Assembly: GCA_916048095.2 (NCBI GenBank)
Contig: OU696578.1
Span: 6,231,287 to 6,295,286 of the forward strand
Source of the DNA: Sacculina carcini
Taxonomy: Eukaryota; Arthropoda; Thecostraca; Sacculinidae
Length of the DNA stretch: 64,000 bases
Reading direction: 5' to 3'
Part shown: piece after piece, positions 32,236-44,635 of the stretch
Numbering within the stretch: position 1 is the stretch's first letter
Layout: every line of letters begins with the position of its first letter
Position numbers and translations under genes: made by a program
Notes under the pieces: model-generated
What the model was told of the DNA's origin: nothing
Databases searched by the model: none
Seen by the model: the letters and a program-made list of their open reading frames with translations, nothing else

Positions 32236-32545
32236 CAAAAATGACCGATTTCGGTAAGTTTTGACGTTTTGGGGATGTCAGTGACATACGTGTTGAGAAG
32301 TATCGAAAATGACCCATTTTGGTGAATTTTTACGTTTTGACAAGTATCGAAAATGACCGATTTCGGTCAATTTGGACGTTTTCGTGATGTCAGTGGAGCT
32401 TGTGTGCAAAAGTATCGAAAATGACTGATTTCGGTCAATTTTGGCGTTTTTTCGATGTCAGTGGAACTTATGTGCACAAGTATCGAAAATGACCGATTTC
32501 GCTCGATTTTTGACGTTTTCGTGATGTCAGTGACATACGAAAAGC
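32236..32545. repeat. Five degenerate tandem units of about 60 bp (copy A)
   Basis: Units share AAGTATCGAAAATGACCGA, TTTCGGTCAATTTT, GACGTTTTCGTGATGTCAGT. The core TGACCGA-TT-TCGGTCA is a perfect 7-bp inverted repeat in several units. No conserved protein. Confidence 0.85.
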
Positions 32546-32604
32546 AAGCAAGGTGAATGCAAGCAGGCGACAGCAATTTCTGGGTGCTTTTGAGCAATTG
32601 GTTT

Positions 32605-32820
32605 AGGAGGAATAGTCTTCAGAAAATTGACCAAAATTTTCGCATTTTTCAGGGTTCATTTTGTCTTTTCACCGCTATAACTTTTTTTGGTTTTACTTTT
32701 AAATTTCAAATTTAGCATATCGTGTAGACACAAACATTTCCCACGTAATGGTATAAATTGTTAGCGGATAGGTTAAGTGGTGGCTGAGTATTAGCTGATA
32801 GAAAATGGACCAAGGAGGAT

Positions 32821-32868
<48 letters not shown>

Positions 32869-32903
32869 CACACAGAGGATCTCTTTTATATATATAGATA
32901 TAG
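32605..32903. repeat. AT-rich repeat family 2, 3' portion, with (CA)n
   Basis: Matches the end of the copy at 21215-22667 (TTGACCAAAATTTTCGCATT to GGACCAAGGAGG), with a CA tract at 32826-32866 in place of the CAGACA tract, then ATCTCTTTTATATATATAG. Confidence 0.75.
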
Positions 32904-33361
32904 ATTTGAACCCACCCGTCGCGCGGAACAATTCATAAAGTAAAATTTATATTCAATCCATAAAATAAACTGAATTCAAATAAAAAAGCACCTGTAAAAA
33001 ATAACCTGTATATACGTTCACCAATAAAAAACTCTAAATCTGAATATATTTTTTTAAATTTGACAAAATATTATCCCTCAATCCGCCTCATATATGAACC
33101 TGCCCGTCGTGCGGAATAATTTACAACACAACCACGTAACAAACAATGCAAATGCTAGCATGGAAACCCGCCCGTCGTGCGGAACAATTCATACTATTAA
33201 ATTTGTATTCAATTCATAAGATAAATGGAATATGAATTAAAAATGAATTTAGTAAACCCATATAAAGTCTAAATTTCTATATTTTTATATTATTTTGACA
33301 AAATAGTTTGCCTAAATCGCCTCATATTTAGACCTGCCCGTCGTGCTGAATAATTCAGAAC
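32904..33361. repeat. GC-box repeat cluster at the end of unit A
   Basis: Four GC boxes (near 32912, 33102, 33166, 33335) of the same family as 18100-21130. The last one is cut by the LINE junction at 33361. Confidence 0.7.
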
Positions 33362-35584
33362 AACAACAACAACAACAACAACATATATTTAATATAGCGC
33401 ACATATTTATACACAGGCGCGAAAGAGACAACCGACAGGAACATCACAGCGAGCAGGGAGTAGGCACAAATAGAAAAATGAAAACACGTTTGCAAACTGG
33501 AACATGCTAGATGGCCGTTGGCTATCAGATAGCTCATCCGCCCTTGAAACAGGTTTTGTTTTTTTTCCTGTCGGGTGTCTAGCCACCCTCCTCACTGCAG
33601 AACAGTGGGGGAGCCGGTTTAGTCGCCGACGACTCGACCGTGAATCTGGTTGTACTGGAATTACACGGTTACCAGTAGCAGGGCGAAGCCTGACCAGACA
33701 ACGACGAATGCAAGAGATGCAAAAAAGGGACGCAGCAACGAAAACATATAATTCACAGTGAGTAAAAAGACAAATATCAAGCAAGAACAACGAGGGTACA
33801 ACACAGGACGATCAGCACGAACAACACACATATAACCAAAGACAAATCATACATTTAGTCATGAAGAGAACGAGTGAGCAGATATTTATGAAGATCAGCA
33901 GAAAAGGATCGGAATGAAGACTTGTGGTGAAGGTAAGATGGAAGCGAGTTATAGATACGAGGAGCATAGAAATAAAAAGATTTGGATGACCAAGAGGATT
34001 GATTAAGAGCAGGAGGACAGACTAATGGCACAGGAATGCGACAAGAAGTGCGATTATTGAGAGTCAATAGGGAACGGAGATATGAGGGAGAAGAGGGAGA
34101 GTGGATAAGTTTGAAGACCAGACAACATACCTTATAGCGGATACGAGAAAGAGCAGGTAACCAACCGAGCTGTCGGATATGCACCGAAGTAGGGGTTCGC
34201 GGAGGAAGCCTCAGTACAAACCGACAAGCAAGGTTGATCACTGCTTGGAGTTGGCGGATAGATTTCAAGGGAAGATGGAAGAAGAGCGAGTTGCAATAGT
34301 CGATCTTGGAAAAGATATAGGAATTTACCAGAAGACTAGCGGATGAGACATCAATCGACGAACGAATAGGGTAAAATTGTCGGAGTAAAAAGCGGCACGA
34401 GCGGATAAGCTGAGAAAAATGAGTCGAGAAAGAAAGGTTAGGATCGAACAAGACACCCAAATTGCGCATTTGATTGGCTAGCGGAAGGTTGATAGAGTGA
34501 GGAGAAATTCGAGGAGGGTGAAAGACTAGATATTCTGTTTTGTCAGGGTTGAGAACAAGTTTACGTGAAGCAGCCCAAGAAGAAATCTGGGTGAGCAGCA
34601 TAGAGACCCAATTTGAAGAATGAGGAGAAAGAGGAAAATAAATTTGGATGTCGTCAGCGTATACGTGAAATGAAACTGGATAGCTGCGGAGCATAGGACA
34701 AAGGGATGATACGTATAAGTTGAAAAGTAAAGGACAAAGAAGTGAGCCTTGTGGAACCCCAGAGGTGAGAGGAAAGTCGCACGATAAAGCCGCATTACTG
34801 CGAACAGCATAGGAACGATCATTTAGATATGAGGTAAGAAGAGAAAGTGCAGTGGATGTGAGGCCTAGATGAGCAAGATCGCAGCATAAGATTTCGTGGT
34901 CGACTAGATCGAAGGCAGCAGAAAAATCTAAGGAAATCAGAAGCACGGAATTTCCAAATGAAAAATTAGAGAATAGATCATTGGAGAGGCAGAGAAGAAG
35001 TGTTTCGGTAGAGTGCTGAGATACAAAACCAGATTGGCAGGGATCGAGAACAGGCAAGATGATAGGCCGTAATTGAACAAGGATGGCAGATTCTAGAAGC
35101 TTGGAGGACAGAGATAGAATAGAAATTGGACGATAGTTGCATGGCAGAGAGGGATCAAGATTGGATTTTTTGAGAATCGGCAGTATAGTGGCATGTTTGG
35201 AAGCTAAGAATGAACCGTGAAGGAAAGAAGAGTTAACCATATATGTGAAAAGTGGAGTAAGGAGTATAATAGCATCAGAGAGAGCAGAAAATTGTATGGG
35301 GTCAGTGGGACATTTAGACCTCTGAAGTTTGGTAAGAAAACGTGCTGTGGTAGACGGAGCAATCGAGGAAAAAGAGGAAGCAGTGCTAAGGCAAGGAGGA
35401 AATTGGAGAGGAAAAGTGCTAGTGAGTAATTTGGATTGCAAGGAGGCAATTTTACAAGAGAAAAATGAGGCGAATTCACTAGCAGATATTGAGCAAGATG
35501 ACTTAGAAGAGCGACCAGAAATAGATTTCAGAGTCATCCATCGTGAGCGAGATGATTGGAGTTGGCGTAATTGTGAACGATTAT
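33362..35584 (-). mobile_element. 5'-truncated L2/CR1-like LINE at the duplication junction
   Basis: About 2.2 kb of non-LTR element on the minus strand. Its 3' end is a (TTG)n tail (AAC repeats at 33360-33382 on the plus strand) directly against the end of duplicate A. Its 5' end is cut at the first base of duplicate B. This sequence is not part of the duplicated unit. Confidence 0.85.
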
Positions 35585-35606
35585 TCGCACAATGCACATT
35601 AACCAA
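33855..35606 (-). CDS. L2/CR1-like LINE reverse transcriptase (5'-truncated ORF2)
   Basis: 583 open residues without a stop. Blocks in order: ILPILKKSNLDPS and NYRPISILS, SGFVSQHSTETLLL, LLISLDFSAAFDLVDHEIL (first catalytic Asp), SGVPQGSLLCPLLFNLY, FHVYADDIQIYF (catalytic YADD), KLVLNPDKTEYLVFHPP, then the C-terminal RLPPRTPTSVHIRQLGWLP region. Copies itself by target-primed reverse transcription. The endonuclease domain is missing because of 5' truncation, and the first residues (beyond about 35584) are read from the neighbouring duplicate. The intact frame suggests a young insertion. Confidence 0.88.
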   Translation of the reverse strand: MVNVHCANNRSQLRQLQSSRSRWMTLKSISGRSSKSSCSISASEFASFFSCKIASLQSKLLTSTFPLQFPPCLSTASSFSSIAPSTTARFLTKLQRSKCPTDPIQFSALSDAIILLTPLFTYMVNSSFLHGSFLASKHATILPILKKSNLDPSLPCNYRPISILSLSSKLLESAILVQLRPIILPVLDPCQSGFVSQHSTETLLLCLSNDLFSNFSFGNSVLLISLDFSAAFDLVDHEILCCDLAHLGLTSTALSLLTSYLNDRSYAVRSNAALSCDFPLTSGVPQGSLLCPLLFNLYVSSLCPMLRSYPVSFHVYADDIQIYFPLSPHSSNWVSMLLTQISSWAASRKLVLNPDKTEYLVFHPPRISPHSINLPLANQMRNLGVLFDPNLSFSTHFSQLIRSCRFLLRQFYPIRSSIDVSSASLLVNSYIFSKIDYCNSLFFHLPLKSIRQLQAVINLACRFVLRLPPRTPTSVHIRQLGWLPALSRIRYKVCCLVFKLIHSPSSPSYLRSLLTLNNRTSCRIPVPLVCPPALNQSSWSSKSFYFYAPRIYNSLPSYLHHKSSFRSFSADLHKYLLTRSLHD

Positions 35607-36085
35607 TTACAATAAACATGTGTCAGTCAAACATCGATGTAAGACGCTAGTTGGGGTAAAAAAATTCGACCGCGTTGTGTCTGATTGTGCTTCATACCAA
35701 TTGCAATTTTTATACCCTCGTGGAACGCGATAATACAGAAATCACGTGTTTCGTGGTGAAATAATGACAAATATATAAAACTATTTATACCAATGATAAA
35801 GGTATTTTTATGTTTATTTTATTTTTTTTAAATTAAATTTATCAATAGAAAGTTAAAAAAATTGGCGTCCAGCATACTATCGCGCCCAACTGATTATCGC
35901 GATTCAACAATGCGTTTTCTATCGACATTTTGACTGTATTAGATTACTATGTGCAATAGAACAACGTCAGAAATGTTACGGTTTGAATATTTCTGTTTCT
36001 AAAAACACTTAATACGCCGATAAGACTAAACAGTTGAGCCATATTTACAACAACGATGAACAGGAATGATATGTAGAGTCTACGT

Positions 36086-38944
36086 CAGGGGCAGGCAACC
36101 TTTTCAGAGTGAGGGCCAGATAAGACACTTGGAAGGAAGTCGCGGGCCGGAGTGAAAACAAAATCTCAGAATTACTATATTTTGTATAATGCATTGATTA
36201 TATGAATAAATTATACAAAACTTGTTTCAAACACTTTATAAATCAATGAGATTGCTGGTGTTGTTTGCCATGAAGAAGCATTTCCATGTCTGGCTCGATG
36301 GTTGAGGTTGACAAAAAAAGAATGTCATTGAGATGGCGGTCTGAGAGTTGGGAGCGAAGGCGAGACTTTGTGTACGTCATTTTTGAGAAGAGCTGTTCAC
36401 AGCAATAGGTGCTGCCAAACATGGCCACAATGCGTTGGACATGCGCAATGTATTTTTGAAAATTTTTAGTAGGGAGAACAATGTCACGGAAGAAAGGCAG
36501 CGGAGAAGAGATGCGGAATTTCGCCTTCATTTCATCATTGCATTGTAGCTCCACCAACTCCATCGGCAGGGAGGCAGGGGCGTCTTCCACGGGAAAGTCG
36601 AATGGAGCAGTGAAAAGCTTGAAGTCGGCAGCCAGCACCCCGACTCCTGTAAAACGGGAAGCGAATTCGTCACGTAGAGTGCTGACGACACTAACGCATG
36701 TGTTCAGGTCCACATCGTCAGCGGCACATGCAGCAAGGCGAGGAAAGTGCACGAACTGACCAGAAGCCAATTCAGCCTCCCACAAGCGCAGTTTAACCTC
36801 AAAGGCAGTAATGTGCGCGTACATGTCTGTCACGAGAATATCTTTGCCTTGCAGCTTCATGTTGAGGGTGTTCAGGTGCGCCGTGATGTCAGTGAGCAGG
36901 GCCAGGCGAGCTAGCCACCGCGGATCAGTGAATTGATCAGCGTGGGGAAGGTTCTTCTGGCGTACAAATATGGCAATCTCCTGCTGAAGGTCGCACACCC
37001 GAGACAGCATGGCCCCACGACTCAGCCAGCGTACCTCACAGAAGTAGAGCAGGTCGTTGTAGTGCGTATTCACCTCGTCTATCAGTGCCTGGAACTGACG
37101 ATGGTTAAGGCTGCGGGAGAGGATGGAGTTGACGACTTTCACCACAACAGACATGACACCAACGAGGTTGGCAGACTTAGCGCACAGGGACTCTTGGTAG
37201 ATGATGCAGTGCATCTTGTTAATGGGCTGAGTGTCTCCGGCAGCTTCACAGTGACGCACTAGCAGCGAAGCAGCGCCCTTCTTCTCACCAACCATCGCCG
37301 GGGCACCGTCGGTCGTTACACATACAAGACGGGAGAGGTCCAAAGAGTGCTGATCAACACACAAAAGCACGGCTTCGCAGATGTCTTGCCCAGTGGTGGT
37401 GTTGCGTAGCGGGACAAGCTGCAGGAATTCCTCACATACTTGAAGGTCAGCAGTGACGCCGCGAATGAAAATGGACAGCTGGGCCGTGTCCTTTGTGTCG
37501 GTGCTCTCATCCAGAGCGAGAGAAAAGGCGACTAAATTCGAGCTGCGTGCTTTGAGTGAGTCGTGCACGTTGTCCGACATATCCTCGATGCGGCGACGAA
37601 CGGTGCGGGACGAAAGGCTCACGTTATCAAAGACGGAACACTGCTCTGGACAGACAGAGTCCACTACAGCGAGGAGACATTCCTTGATGAAATCCCCATC
37701 TGTGAATGGCTTCATTCGGCGAGCAAGGATGCGGGAGACTTCATAACTGGCGCGGGTCACCTTTTCAGCTTCAGCATTCTGTTTGCGGAAGAGCGATGAT
37801 TGTTTCTCCAAGTTGCCTGATAGTCTAACGATGGCGTCCTTCCTTTCGGTGACAGACATCGATGCGAAGTTTGACGAGCGGTGCTCTGCCTCCCAGTGGC
37901 GACGCACGTTGTACTCTTTTAGGACAGCCAAAGTCTTCAAGCATATGAGGCACTGGGCCTGTCCAAAGCGCTCGATGAAAAAATACTTCTCCCACTCAGG
38001 GTTGAAAATCCGACGCTCGAGGTCAACTTTCCTCTTCTTAACGCACTGGGTCGCTGACATGATGAGCTAAAAAGAAAGAGAATTAAGCATACACAATAAC
38101 ATCATTTCACGTTACAAAAAAAGTGAGACAAAATAGCCAAATACACTACCATATCTATATTTCATCAACACGCAAATAACTGCTGAGCAATGAACACCAC
38201 AAAACACCAAAGACTGATATTTTCCACTCTACAAAAATGTAAAAAACTATGACGGTGGCTTTTGTGGATGGGAAACTAATTTACCAATGCGATTCATCTC
38301 AACAATAGATTTCGCTATTCAATACCCTTCCAACGAACTACTTATTTATTCGTTAACATAGATTTCTATTGATAGGTATAAGGTACTCCTATAAACAACA
38401 GACTCACATCAAAAATAATAAATGAGTGCTAACGATAACAGTACAGAACAAGTAATTAAGTACAAAATTCAATACACCAATCAAAACGCCACAACTCTGC
38501 AAGCCCACAAAGCAAACAACTCCACTAATCAGCTCACGACAATGCCGGTAAATGCTAATCAGACTCTTGTCACAATGCCGCACACAGACATGCATATGCA
38601 CACACGTCATAATCGAACGATCTCTCAGCCAATCAAATCGCTCCATTCTGCCAGAAGCACATCACATCGAACACCAACATCAAGCCAACCCTGCTCCAGC
38701 AGTGACAAGAAACAAACGCGCATGTAATTTGTGAAACTACAGACAATAACAATAATAATGAAATGTAAAGTAGTTCAATAATGTTTTTTTTCGGAAATCT
38801 TGAGATTTATTGGAATTTCTTCTCTACTTTTAGTGGGAAGTCTGCGGGTCGGATTGCAATGATAAAGCATAGCAGGGTGGCGGGCCGGATGCTAAGCCTT
38901 CGTGGGCCGGATGTGGCCCGCGGGCCGGAGGTTGCCCACCCCTG
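36086..38944 (-). mobile_element. Complete hAT transposon, copy 3
   Basis: 2859 bp, same ends as copy 2 and the same 8-bp target duplication GTCTACGT (36078-36085 and 38945-38952), so it is the duplicated counterpart of copy 2 rather than a separate insertion. Confidence 0.96.
36243..38060 (-). CDS. hAT-family transposase, copy 3
   Basis: 605 residues, intact. Differs from copies 1 and 2 at about five residues (for example SLKARSSNLV against SLKTRSSNFV, EEFLQLV against EEFQQLV, DMYAHI against DMYTHI, ASLPMEL against ASLQMEL). The catalytic aspartates, BED finger and the unusual CIIY are retained. Confidence 0.93.
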   Translation of the reverse strand: MSATQCVKKRKVDLERRIFNPEWEKYFFIERFGQAQCLICLKTLAVLKEYNVRRHWEAEHRSSNFASMSVTERKDAIVRLSGNLEKQSSLFRKQNAEAEKVTRASYEVSRILARRMKPFTDGDFIKECLLAVVDSVCPEQCSVFDNVSLSSRTVRRRIEDMSDNVHDSLKARSSNLVAFSLALDESTDTKDTAQLSIFIRGVTADLQVCEEFLQLVPLRNTTTGQDICEAVLLCVDQHSLDLSRLVCVTTDGAPAMVGEKKGAASLLVRHCEAAGDTQPINKMHCIIYQESLCAKSANLVGVMSVVVKVVNSILSRSLNHRQFQALIDEVNTHYNDLLYFCEVRWLSRGAMLSRVCDLQQEIAIFVRQKNLPHADQFTDPRWLARLALLTDITAHLNTLNMKLQGKDILVTDMYAHITAFEVKLRLWEAELASGQFVHFPRLAACAADDVDLNTCVSVVSTLRDEFASRFTGVGVLAADFKLFTAPFDFPVEDAPASLPMELVELQCNDEMKAKFRISSPLPFFRDIVLPTKNFQKYIAHVQRIVAMFGSTYCCEQLFSKMTYTKSRLRSQLSDRHLNDILFLSTSTIEPDMEMLLHGKQHQQSH

Positions 38945-38952
38945 GTCTACGT

Positions 38953-39053
38953 TATGCTATTATATATACTATTAACATGCTATTCACCTGCATTCCAGAA
39001 GGTTGGATTTCCGGTTTGCTCCTTCAATTTGTAAACTGCCTAAGATACGTACA

Positions 39054-39105
<52 letters not shown>

Positions 39106-39565
39106 AATAAAGGGCATAGCACACGGCGAACCCAAGTCATATGATTTCATTTGGATATTTTATGTGATACTTTGTGGCGTTCCATGTTCATATTATGCGA
39201 CAAAAAATGCAAAAGCCCCAAATTGTGATATTCAATTTTCATATAATGTGTGAATTTTGCACTCTTCGGTAGATGATTTGCATTTTAAGCATGTATTCAA
39301 CGACGTTCCATTGGGGAGCCACCCCAAGAGAGGCGAAATTTTCATATTACGTGGCGAAAGTTGTATCTTAACTGAGTCTTTCCAATTAGATTGGGATGAC
39401 ATATTGCCCTTTGCCTCGACGCACAATAAAACCGTGATTCTTTTCTGCATATATATTTCTTGTATTGTGTGTACTGTTCAGTTCTGCAGTTCCGTATTTA
39501 ATGTTCTCGAATGAGCAGCCGATTTGTTATATGAATATATTATTTAAATAGTTTTTGTTTTGTTA
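38953..39565. other. Gene-free stretch with (CA)n tract (copy B)
   Basis: Counterpart of 15561-16170; CA tract at 39055-39102. No gene recognised. Confidence 0.5.
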
Positions 39566-40376
39566 TTTGTTATATGAATATATTTGTTATATGAATATAT
39601 TTGTTATATGAATATATTTGTTATATGAATATATTTGTTATATGAATATATTTGTTATATGAATATATTTGTTATATGAATATATTTGTTATATGAATAT
39701 ATTTGTTATATGAATATATTTGTTATATGAATATATTTGTTATATGAATATATTTGTTATATGAATATATTTGTTATATGAATATATTTGTTATATGAAT
39801 ATATTTGTTATATGAATATATTTGTTATATGAATATATTTGTTATATGAATATATTTGTTATATGAATATATTTGTTATATGAATATATTTGTTATATGA
39901 ATATATTTGTTATATGAATATATTTGTTATATGAATATATTTGTTATATGAATATATTTGTTATATGAATATATTTGTTATATGAATATATTTGTTATAT
40001 GAATATATTTGTTATATGAATATATTTGTTATATGAATATATTTGTTATATGAATATATTTGTTATATGAATATATTTGTTATATGAATATATTTGTTAT
40101 ATGAATATATTTGTTATATGAATATATTTGTTATATGAATATATTTGTTATATGAATATATTTGTTATATGAATATATTTGTTATATGAATATATTTGTT
40201 ATATGAATATATTTGTTATATGAATATATTTGTTATATGAATATATTTGTTATATGAATATATTTGTTATATGAATATATTTGTTATATGAAATTATTTG
40301 TTATATGAATATATTTGTTATATGAATATATTTGTTATATGAAATTATTTGTTATATGAATATATTTGTTATATGA
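39566..40376. repeat. 17-bp minisatellite, about 48 units (copy B)
   Basis: Same TTGTTATATGAATATAT unit as 16171-16829, nine units longer. Two units near the right end carry the variant GAAATTATT. Confidence 0.97.
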
Positions 40377-41265
40377 TTAATTATAGTCGGTGTATATATG
40401 TATTTTCAAGTTTTATATCCGAATTCTGTAAAAGTATTTGATTTATTGTAATTTACGGAGCTTCCCAGACTCCAGCCCGGTCACGTCTGACCTCACGATC
40501 CACTCTCCGGATCCTCGATCTCACCAGATCACACAATCTATAAGATCCTTAGACCTCACAAAGGTCCTCGATTTCATCAGACCTCACGGTTCCTGCTAGA
40601 CCCAGAGTGCACGCTGCATCGGACCACAAATAATTTTTGTACATGAACTTTATAACCTTTGTTGTTCCTTCACTATGGATATGCGAAAAGTATTACCAAA
40701 AGCATGTGCTTTGATAATGATAACTTCGATATATAGGCTAATGAGTAATTTTCTTAATAATATATACTGATATAGCTCAAAATTCTTATGTGATATAAAA
40801 AATCTGAGTTCATTTTCATAACCAGCAGCCCAAATTTAGTCTGAATGTGATATGAAACTTTTTGCCCGAAAATCGTGTTGACCAGTGTAATCAGTGGCGT
40901 AGCTAGGCTATCTGCTATTAGGGACAGGAACTTTTTTTGCCGCCCCTATCATGTATATTTGAGGGTCACATAGACGCAGGAGACTGTGCGCTTCCACACG
41001 ACCGTAAACAAGTCCATATGTTGGCATAGCTGAAAAGACGGACACCTTAGTGTATGTTTTCAGTCACTTAATCGATTTTTTTTCAGTCGATCTTGCTTTC
41101 ATTAAGTTATTTGATATTAAAACAACAAATATGAAATATTATTTGCAGAAATGCTACTCAGATATAACGATATTTCAATGTGCTCAACAGATTTTGTGCC
41201 GCCCCCTAAAACGTGCCGCCTGGGGCGGACCGCTCACCCCCGCACTCCCTAGGCCCTGGCCTCTG
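40377..41265. other. Gene-free stretch and possible hAT-like non-autonomous element (copy B)
   Basis: Counterpart of 16830-17717. The element-like part starts CAGTGGCGTAGCTAGG at about 40894 and ends near 41265. No gene recognised. Confidence 0.4.
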
Positions 41266-41399
41266 CATATATTTCAATTGATGAAATATAGCGAACATTT
41301 TACCTATTATGATAACGCTTTGTATGATTAAATTAAGTGATTTGCTACTAAGCGAGTCTATAAGTGAGTGAAATACATGAGCAACCTGTGCTGTGGTGT

Positions 41400-41593
41400 T
41401 CACAGCGACACGTGGAACAATAAAGCACACGACCAAGTGCTGCAGTCACACGTCTCCAGAGCCAGGACCACGTGCGAGTTAGCCTTCGCATCGCCTTTGT
41501 CATATTTGATATTTCCGCCTCCGACGAAACTCTCACCGACAGGTTGGACGCACCAAAGCTGCTCAGCAGAAGGGCGAGGAACAAGCTCAAAAC
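41400..41593 (-). CDS. Voltage-gated sodium channel alpha subunit, domain II S6 and linker exon (copy B)
   Basis: Same exon as 17852-18045, acceptor CACTCAG intact, reading VLSLFLALLLSSFGASNLS. The Ser to Asn change is toward the NLS commonly seen in Nav channels. It would follow the pore exon at 50240-50429. If both copies are real, the gene has two domain II pore/S6 exon pairs in series. Confidence 0.8.
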
Positions 41594-41644
41594 CTGAGTG
41601 GTGGTGCTTATTCACACACATACACAGACATACACACAAATATA

Positions 41645-44172
41645 TATATACTAGCATTAAAACCCGCCCCTTGTGCGGAACAATTTATAAAAATATAGCA
41701 AATTAAAAAATAAATAAGGCAAACTCATGAAAACCTTAATCAATTGAAAAGTCTAAATGTCAAAATTATAATTTTATTTTGACAAAATATTTTCACTCAG
41801 CCCGTCTCATATTTATACCCGCCCGACGTGCGGATTAATTCAGAACTCGAACACCATCCGTTCTGGATCTTGAAGTCAAATCCATTAGTTTTGTATATGA
41901 ATTCATTCTACACGGTGAAATGGAACGTTTTATTGCTGCCCGCGGGACATTTTTATTTCATAAAAATGAGCCATCGCTTCGTTTGCGTTTGAAGCCTCTG
42001 ATCTATACCATTGAACCCGCGCAATTATGTCACCTCATATTCAAGCATACATTTACAGACAGACAGATAATTTCTAGCATTATATCCGCCCGTTGTGCGG
42101 AGCAATTCATAATATGAAATTCATAGTCAATTAATAAATTATGGAAAATTAAAAATGAAATAGGCTACACTCATAAAAATATGAATCAATTGAAAATTCT
42201 AAGTTTAATTGTTTTTATTTCGACAAAATATTTCCCCTCAGTCCGCCTTAGTAATTTTTACACCCGCCCGTCGTGCTGAATAATTCAGAACTCGAACACG
42301 ATCCGTTCTGGATCTTGAAGTCAAATCCATTGGTGTTGTGTATGGATGAATTCTACAGGAGACGTTCTATTGTCTATAGTTGCTGCCCGCGGAGCATTTT
42401 TATTTAAAAAAAAACTTTTTCAAATGAACCATTTGAAAAAATGAACTAAAAACACTTTTTTAAACCCACCCGTCGTGCGGAACAATTCATGCAATAAAAT
42501 TTATATAAAATCCATAAAATATTATGAATACAAATTGAAAAGCAAAAAATGTAACCTATAAATATCTTAACCAATAGAAAAGTCAAAATGTGAATATTTT
42601 TGTATTTATTTTGACAAATATTATCCCTCAGCCCGCCTGATATATAAATCTGCCCGTCGTGTGGTATATTTCAGAAAACAAACACGAAACAAACAATGAA
42701 AGATGATGAAATCTTTTCATCAGAATGTTTCCAAACTATATTTATTACTTAACATCATTCCCCAACATCATTTGCTTAAGTACTATTTTACTTTTTACTT
42801 TCTAGCATTAAAACCCGCCCGTTGTGCGGAGGAATTCATAAAATGGAATTAATATTCATAAAAATTCATATTCATAAAAAATATACCAAATTAAAAAAGA
42901 AAATGAAAAATCATAAGTGTCTTACTCAATAGAAAAGTCCAAGTGTGAATATTTATATTTATATTTTTAAATAATATTTTCCCTCAACCCGCCTCATATA
43001 TAAACCCACCCATTGTGCGGAATAATTCAGAACACAAACACGTAACAAACAATGAAAATTCTAGCATGTAAACCCGCCCGTCGTGCGAAACAGTTCATAC
43101 TATTAAATTTGTATTCAATTCATAAGTGAAAAGGAATATGAATTAAAAAAGAGTGGAGTAAACCCATAAAAGAGTCTAAACTTCAATATTTTCATATTTA
43201 TTTTCACCAAATAGTTCGCCTACACCGCCTCATATTTATACATGCCCGTCGTGCTGAATAATTCAGAACTCAGACACGAAACAATGAAAAATGACTACAC
43301 TTTTTCGTCATAATGTTTCCAAAATATTTTCATAACTTAACATCAGCGTCTAGCATTGAAACCCGCCAGTTGTGCGGAACAATTAATATTTGAAATTCAT
43401 TATGAAATTCATATTTAATTCATTAACATATTGCAAATTAAAAAAGAAAACAGATATACTCATTAAAATCTTACTCAATTGAAAAGTCTAAATTTAAATA
43501 TTTTTATTTTTATTTTGGCAAAATATTTTCCTTCAACCCGCCTCATATGGAAATGTGCCCGTCGTGCTCAACAATTCATAAAATTAAATGCATATTCAAT
43601 CCATAGAATAAACTGTATAAAAATAAAAAAGCAAAACATTTAACCTGTAAATACGTTCACCAATAAAAAACTCTAAATGTGAATATTTTAATTATAAATT
43701 TGACAAAATATTATCCCTTAATCCACCTCATATTTATACCTACCCGTCGTGCGGAAAAATTCAGAACACTAACACGTACAAAACAATGAAAATTATAGCA
43801 TGTAAACCCGCCCGTCGTGCGAAACAGTTCATACTATTAAATTTGTATCCAATTCATAAGAGAAAATAAATATGAATTAATAAAGAAAAGAGTACACCCA
43901 AAAAAATACTATTTAAACCTGCCCGTCGTGCTGAATAATTCAGAACTCTGACACAAAACAATAAAAAATGACTAATTTTTTTATCATAATGTTTTCAAAA
44001 TATATGTATAACTCAACATCACCATCTAGCATTAGCATAGCATCCCGCCCTTTGTGCAGAGCAATAAATAAAGTAAAATGAATATTGAATTAATAAAAAA
44101 TGACTAGAAATTAAAAAAGAAAAAGTAAACCCATAAAAAGTCTTAACCAATAGAAAAGTCTAAATGTGAATG
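41645..44172. repeat. GC-box repeat array (copy B, left part)
   Basis: Counterpart of 18100-20633, with the same alternating boxes. It is interrupted at 44173 by the CsRn1-like insertion and resumes at 46451. Confidence 0.75.
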
Positions 44173-44537
44173 TGTGGTGTATCATGTTTTGCATTGTTTG
44201 TATGTTTGCGGATATGTTAGTGTGTCCTGTCGTGTGTGTACGTTTCGCTCGTCTGTATGCATGTCAAGTGTATGTCTGTGTGTAGTTAGTCTTGGGTCAG
44301 TGGTGTGTGTCCGGTGTGTATGTGTCTACTGAACTAGTATGTCTGTGTGTCGTGTTTGCCTTTGTCACTGCGTGTGTTGTTGGATCATGTGTGCGCTTGA
44401 CCAATGGTATGTCTGTATGCTTGTGTGTGAGCGGTTGTGTCACCTGATGTGTGACCTGAACACTGGGGTCAAATACAGTCGGTCCAAAGATCTCGCATTG
44501 TGAACGTCAGTAATTCAGTGGCTAACCAAACGCCACA
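44173..44537 (+). repeat. CsRn1-like 5' LTR
   Basis: 365 bases from TGTGGTGTATCATG to CAAACGCCACA (TG...CA ends), followed after one base by the primer-binding site. GT-rich throughout. Confidence 0.85.
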
Positions 44538-44635
44538 TTGGTGACCCCGACGTGATCGGTTGGTGAGTGCTTGTGCCTTGCATCATATTGTATATATTTT
44601 TCTGATATTTTCACTGGCTACATTTTTTCGTCAAA

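Larger units (their letters stand above)
12193..33361. repeat. Segmental duplication, copy A (about 21.2 kb)
   Basis: Almost identical, in the same orientation, to 35585-59185. Identity begins at TCGCACAATGCACATTAA in both copies and ends at GAATAATTCAGAAC in both. The offset between matching positions is 23392 at the left, 23548 after the minisatellite (nine 17-bp units differ) and 25829 after the gypsy insertion present only in copy B. Single-base differences are scattered and few. Copy A is followed directly by a LINE that fills the gap to copy B. Confidence 0.95.

Noticed and set aside
12694-38944. Independent hAT insertions for copies 2 and 3
   Set aside because: They share the same 8-bp target duplication and flanks, so they are one insertion copied by the segmental duplication.
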